From: Nitrospirota bacterium
GTDB taxonomy: Bacteria > Nitrospirota > Nitrospiria > Nitrospirales > NS-4
Length of the DNA: 14,288 nt
NCBI GenBank assembly: GCA_005877565.1
Contig: VBOK01000133.1
Location: 1-14,288, forward strand
Direction: 5' to 3'
Part shown: one piece after another, positions 12,818 through 14,288 of the stretch
Numbering within the stretch: the stretch's first letter is position 1
Layout: each line of letters begins with the position of its first letter
Notes under the pieces: generated by a model
Database searches by the model: none
Seen by the model: only the letters and a program-made list of their open reading frames with translations
What the model was told of the DNA's origin: nothing
Program-made: the position numbers and the translations under genes

Positions 12818-13405
12818 GTGGTCACCAGACATCTCTCGGACCAATACGCGCTCTACCTCTACGAGTCGCTGACCGCGCAAATCTTGTTTAACGAAGGCAT
12901 CCTCGAACGTCCCAACTCTCCTAACGCTCCGAAGGCCAAGGACTCCCTCTGGGCGCTGGGGATTATCTCTGATGCCATCCTGGCCGAAGAAGAGGAAGGA
13001 GAATACCTCAACATCGAGAAAGTGCCGGCGTTCTTCGAAGACATCGTCCACCGGTATCTGAACGCGTCGCACTACTGGCCGGATCGGGAAATCACGAAGG
13101 ACACGCGCCGCGAGCACCTGGCGGCCTGGTACTCGATATACCTCATGCTGCTGGTCGGAAACGCGACGCAAGAAGAAATCGCGAAAAAACTGCGAAACGG
13201 CGCGTTCAATCTCGACCCCGGAATGCTGGAAACCGCAGGGCCCTCTCTCGTGGATCGTCTCAAGAAGGATGGGGCGCTGACCAACGACACGTATGCGCTC
13301 GTGCGGATCCAACGAGCGGGCCAGGCTGGCCAGGAGTCGTTGACCTTCCCGCCCTACATGGACCGCTGGAAGAACAAGATCGACAGCGCATACGCTGTTC
13401 CGTAG
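12818..13405 (+). CDS. Hypothetical protein, probably 5'-truncated
   Basis: A 195-residue protein that I cannot assign. It is soluble, helix-rich and acidic in the middle (SDAILAEEEEGEYLNIEKVPAF), with HYWPDREITKD near 90-100 and a strand-poor C-terminus (TFPPYMDRWKNKIDSAYAVP). There is no signal peptide or metal motif. The GTG at 12818 is the only start available, but no ribosome-binding site precedes it. The codons before it (EAALA) read naturally into the protein, so the true N-terminus has probably been lost in the rearrangement. Bases 12835-13120 of this gene are duplicated exactly just upstream. The TAG stop abuts a perfect palindrome shared with the convergent cupin gene. Confidence 0.6.
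   Translation: MVTRHLSDQYALYLYESLTAQILFNEGILERPNSPNAPKAKDSLWALGIISDAILAEEEEGEYLNIEKVPAFFEDIVHRYLNASHYWPDREITKDTRREHLAAWYSIYLMLLVGNATQEEIAKKLRNGAFNLDPGMLETAGPSLVDRLKKDGALTNDTYALVRIQRAGQAGQESLTFPPYMDRWKNKIDSAYAVP
12835..13120 (+). repeat. Right copy of the 286-base direct repeat
   Basis: This copy is embedded in the longer reading frame of the hypothetical gene at 12818-13405, and continues into it at both ends. The 317-base period is not a multiple of three, so the left copy is out of frame with this one and cannot extend the protein in register. Confidence 0.88.
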
Positions 13406-13432
13406 TAGGGGCACGGCGCGCCGTGCCCCTAC
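13405..13432. terminator. Perfect 28-base palindrome between convergent genes
   Basis: GTAGGGGCACGGCG (13405-13418) is followed at once by its exact reverse complement (13419-13432). The last base of the + gene's TAG (13403-13405) and the whole TAG of the - strand cupin gene (13431-13429) fall inside it. RNA from either strand could form the stem, so a shared bidirectional terminator or a REP-like mobile palindrome fits. There is no strong T-run. Confidence 0.6.
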
Positions 13433-13875
13433 GGTGTTGTCATGAAGCGGTCCTGCTCATCCCAGCGGGGCGTTGTCACGACGAAAAAGACAGCAGGCGC
13501 CTGACCCTGGTTGGTGAAGGTGTGCACCTGACCGGGCGGGATTCGCACGACCGCGCCGGCCTTGATCGGAATGCGCTCGGTGCCCAGCTGAAATATCCCC
13601 TCTCCACGGATCAAGTGCACGATTTCCTGCGTGCGCTTGTGAAAATGCGCTGGCAGCGATCCCCGCACCTGCACCAGTAGCCCGCTCATCTCGTGGCTCT
13701 CCACCAGCTTGGTGATGCGCAACTCCTCGCCCGGACCGATGGGGTTGCGCTCCAATTGAGCCAGGAGGTCGGTCAGCTCAGGTCGGATCGGGTCCGTACT
13801 ATCCGGATGGGATGCTGACGCGCATCCCGCAAGGCATAGCAACGCAAACAAAGCTACGCCCCATGGACGTCTCAT
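13429..13875 (-). CDS. Cupin-domain lipoprotein
   Basis: A 148-residue protein with a lipoprotein signal: MRRPWGVALFALLCLAGC, lipobox LAGC with C18, so it is probably anchored at the outer face of a membrane. Residues about 50-135 are a single cupin barrel: AHFHKRTQEIVHLIRGEG gives the H77-x-H79-x4-E84 metal triad, and IPPGQVHTFTN gives the second motif with H118. All four usual metal ligands are present. Cupins of this size serve as metal-dependent enzymes, isomerases or ligand sensors, and the substrate cannot be told here. The start is ATG 13875, 12 bases after the stop of the upstream gene, so the two are likely one transcript. The stop codon lies inside the palindrome. Confidence 0.83.
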   Translation of the reverse strand: MRRPWGVALFALLCLAGCASASHPDSTDPIRPELTDLLAQLERNPIGPGEELRITKLVESHEMSGLLVQVRGSLPAHFHKRTQEIVHLIRGEGIFQLGTERIPIKAGAVVRIPPGQVHTFTNQGQAPAVFFVVTTPRWDEQDRFMTTP

Positions 13876-13887
13876 CTCAGAGGCCCT

Positions 13888-14288
13888 TCAGGGGCTGGGA
13901 GGATCATCGGCGATGTCGGGAGTGGCAGGATAGAGCTTGCCCAAGCGTTCGATCAGCGGCAGCGCCTCCGGAGTTGTCTGCCGAGTGGGCTCGCTGGGCG
14001 GATGGTCCCAGATCAGTTGCGTGACGCCGTGCTCGGCAAGCGTGCTCTTGATCACCGCCACCATCGCGTCGAGCGTCAACTCCGTCCCGTCGCGCAAGTC
14101 CAGCACGCGGTCTTCTCTGCGCTCGGGCGGCGGCGTGTCGTGCATCAACGCCCAACAGCGATCGAAGACGGTCCGGCGTACGGCGTCCGGCACGTTGAGC
14201 GTCTCCAGATCGGAGGTGCACAGGGCCAGCACTATTAGGACAAACTGCAAATCCGGCAGGTCGTGGTTGTTAACGTCAAGAACTTGCA
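13888..14288 (-). CDS. Hypothetical protein, 5' end beyond right edge
   Basis: The frame is open to the right edge of the window (reading QVLDVNNHDLPDLQFVLIVLALC inward from the edge), so the TTG at 14250 is probably not the start. About 133 codons are visible. The sequence has FDRCWALMHDTPPPERRED, then LDLRDGTELTLDAMVAVIKS and IWDHPPSEPTRQT. I recognise no family. The short hydrophobic run near the visible start may be a core helix or strand rather than a signal peptide, since more protein lies ahead. It lies 12 bases upstream of the cupin lipoprotein and is probably co-transcribed with it. Confidence 0.55.
   Translation of the reverse strand, partial: QVLDVNNHDLPDLQFVLIVLALCTSDLETLNVPDAVRRTVFDRCWALMHDTPPPERREDRVLDLRDGTELTLDAMVAVIKSTLAEHGVTQLIWDHPPSEPTRQTTPEALPLIERLGKLYPATPDIADDPPSP

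Noticed and set aside
12755..13414. 219-codon - strand frame over the duplicated region
   Set aside because: It is the antisense of the + strand hypothetical gene; a near copy of its middle in the left repeat simply mirrors the duplication.
1..14288. CRISPR arrays, tRNA or rRNA genes, transposases
   Set aside because: No regularly spaced short repeats, cloverleaf or rRNA-like segments, or transposase motifs were seen on either strand; the repeats present are gene duplications.

Overview
This 14.3 kb window is high-GC, tightly packed bacterial DNA. Neighbouring genes repeatedly overlap by 1 to 4 bases (GTGA or TAATG junctions). No rRNA, tRNA, CRISPR array or transposase is visible. A small CxxC/CxxC protein with the core WQCLNCGNYIDAVILANR resembles small proteins I associate with Nitrospira and relatives. 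A Nitrospirota-like environmental bacterium is therefore my best guess, but it is weakly supported.

Left block (1-4755, + strand): a lipid-type operon. It holds two tandem CrtI-like FAD oxidoreductases (the first cut by the left edge), a FabG-type ketoreductase, a FabZ-type dehydratase and a FabI-type enoyl reductase. CrtI-like desaturases next to type II fatty-acid genes recall the gene sets proposed for ladderane and other unusual acyl chains. The dehydratase has lost its middle and changed frame, so its front half now reads in frame into FabI.

Accessory block (4756-6375): a DUF4926 gene with the C-terminal remnant of a DUF6883 gene (- strand), then a cassette on the + strand. The cassette is a broken copy of a small gene, a zinc-ribbon gene, and an intact copy of the same small gene.

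Middle block (6383-8654): a - strand set made of a broken FKBP-type isomerase, a secreted polysaccharide deacetylase and a GNAT acetyltransferase. A divergent + strand Sfp-type phosphopantetheinyl transferase follows; it could prime acyl carrier proteins for the left-hand pathway.

Transporter block (8598-12433, - strand): a four-gene operon behind a good sigma70-like promoter. The order is a lysine/alanine-tailed protein, a very short Rieske protein, a single polypeptide joining an ECF substrate-binding S-component to two ECF ATPases, and the EcfT membrane partner. The two ATPase halves look functionally asymmetric.

Right block (12429-14288): an 88-base diverged fragment of the S-component gene abuts a 317-base tandem duplication inside a gene of unknown function. 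Then come a palindrome holding the stop codons of two convergent genes, a cupin lipoprotein, and an unknown gene running off the right edge.

The most striking overall pattern is repeated loss of internal or N-terminal segments in otherwise recognisable genes (FabZ, DUF6883, small-gene copy 1, FKBP, probably Rieske) together with chimeric duplication. This is either local genome erosion or an assembly problem, and read mapping would decide.
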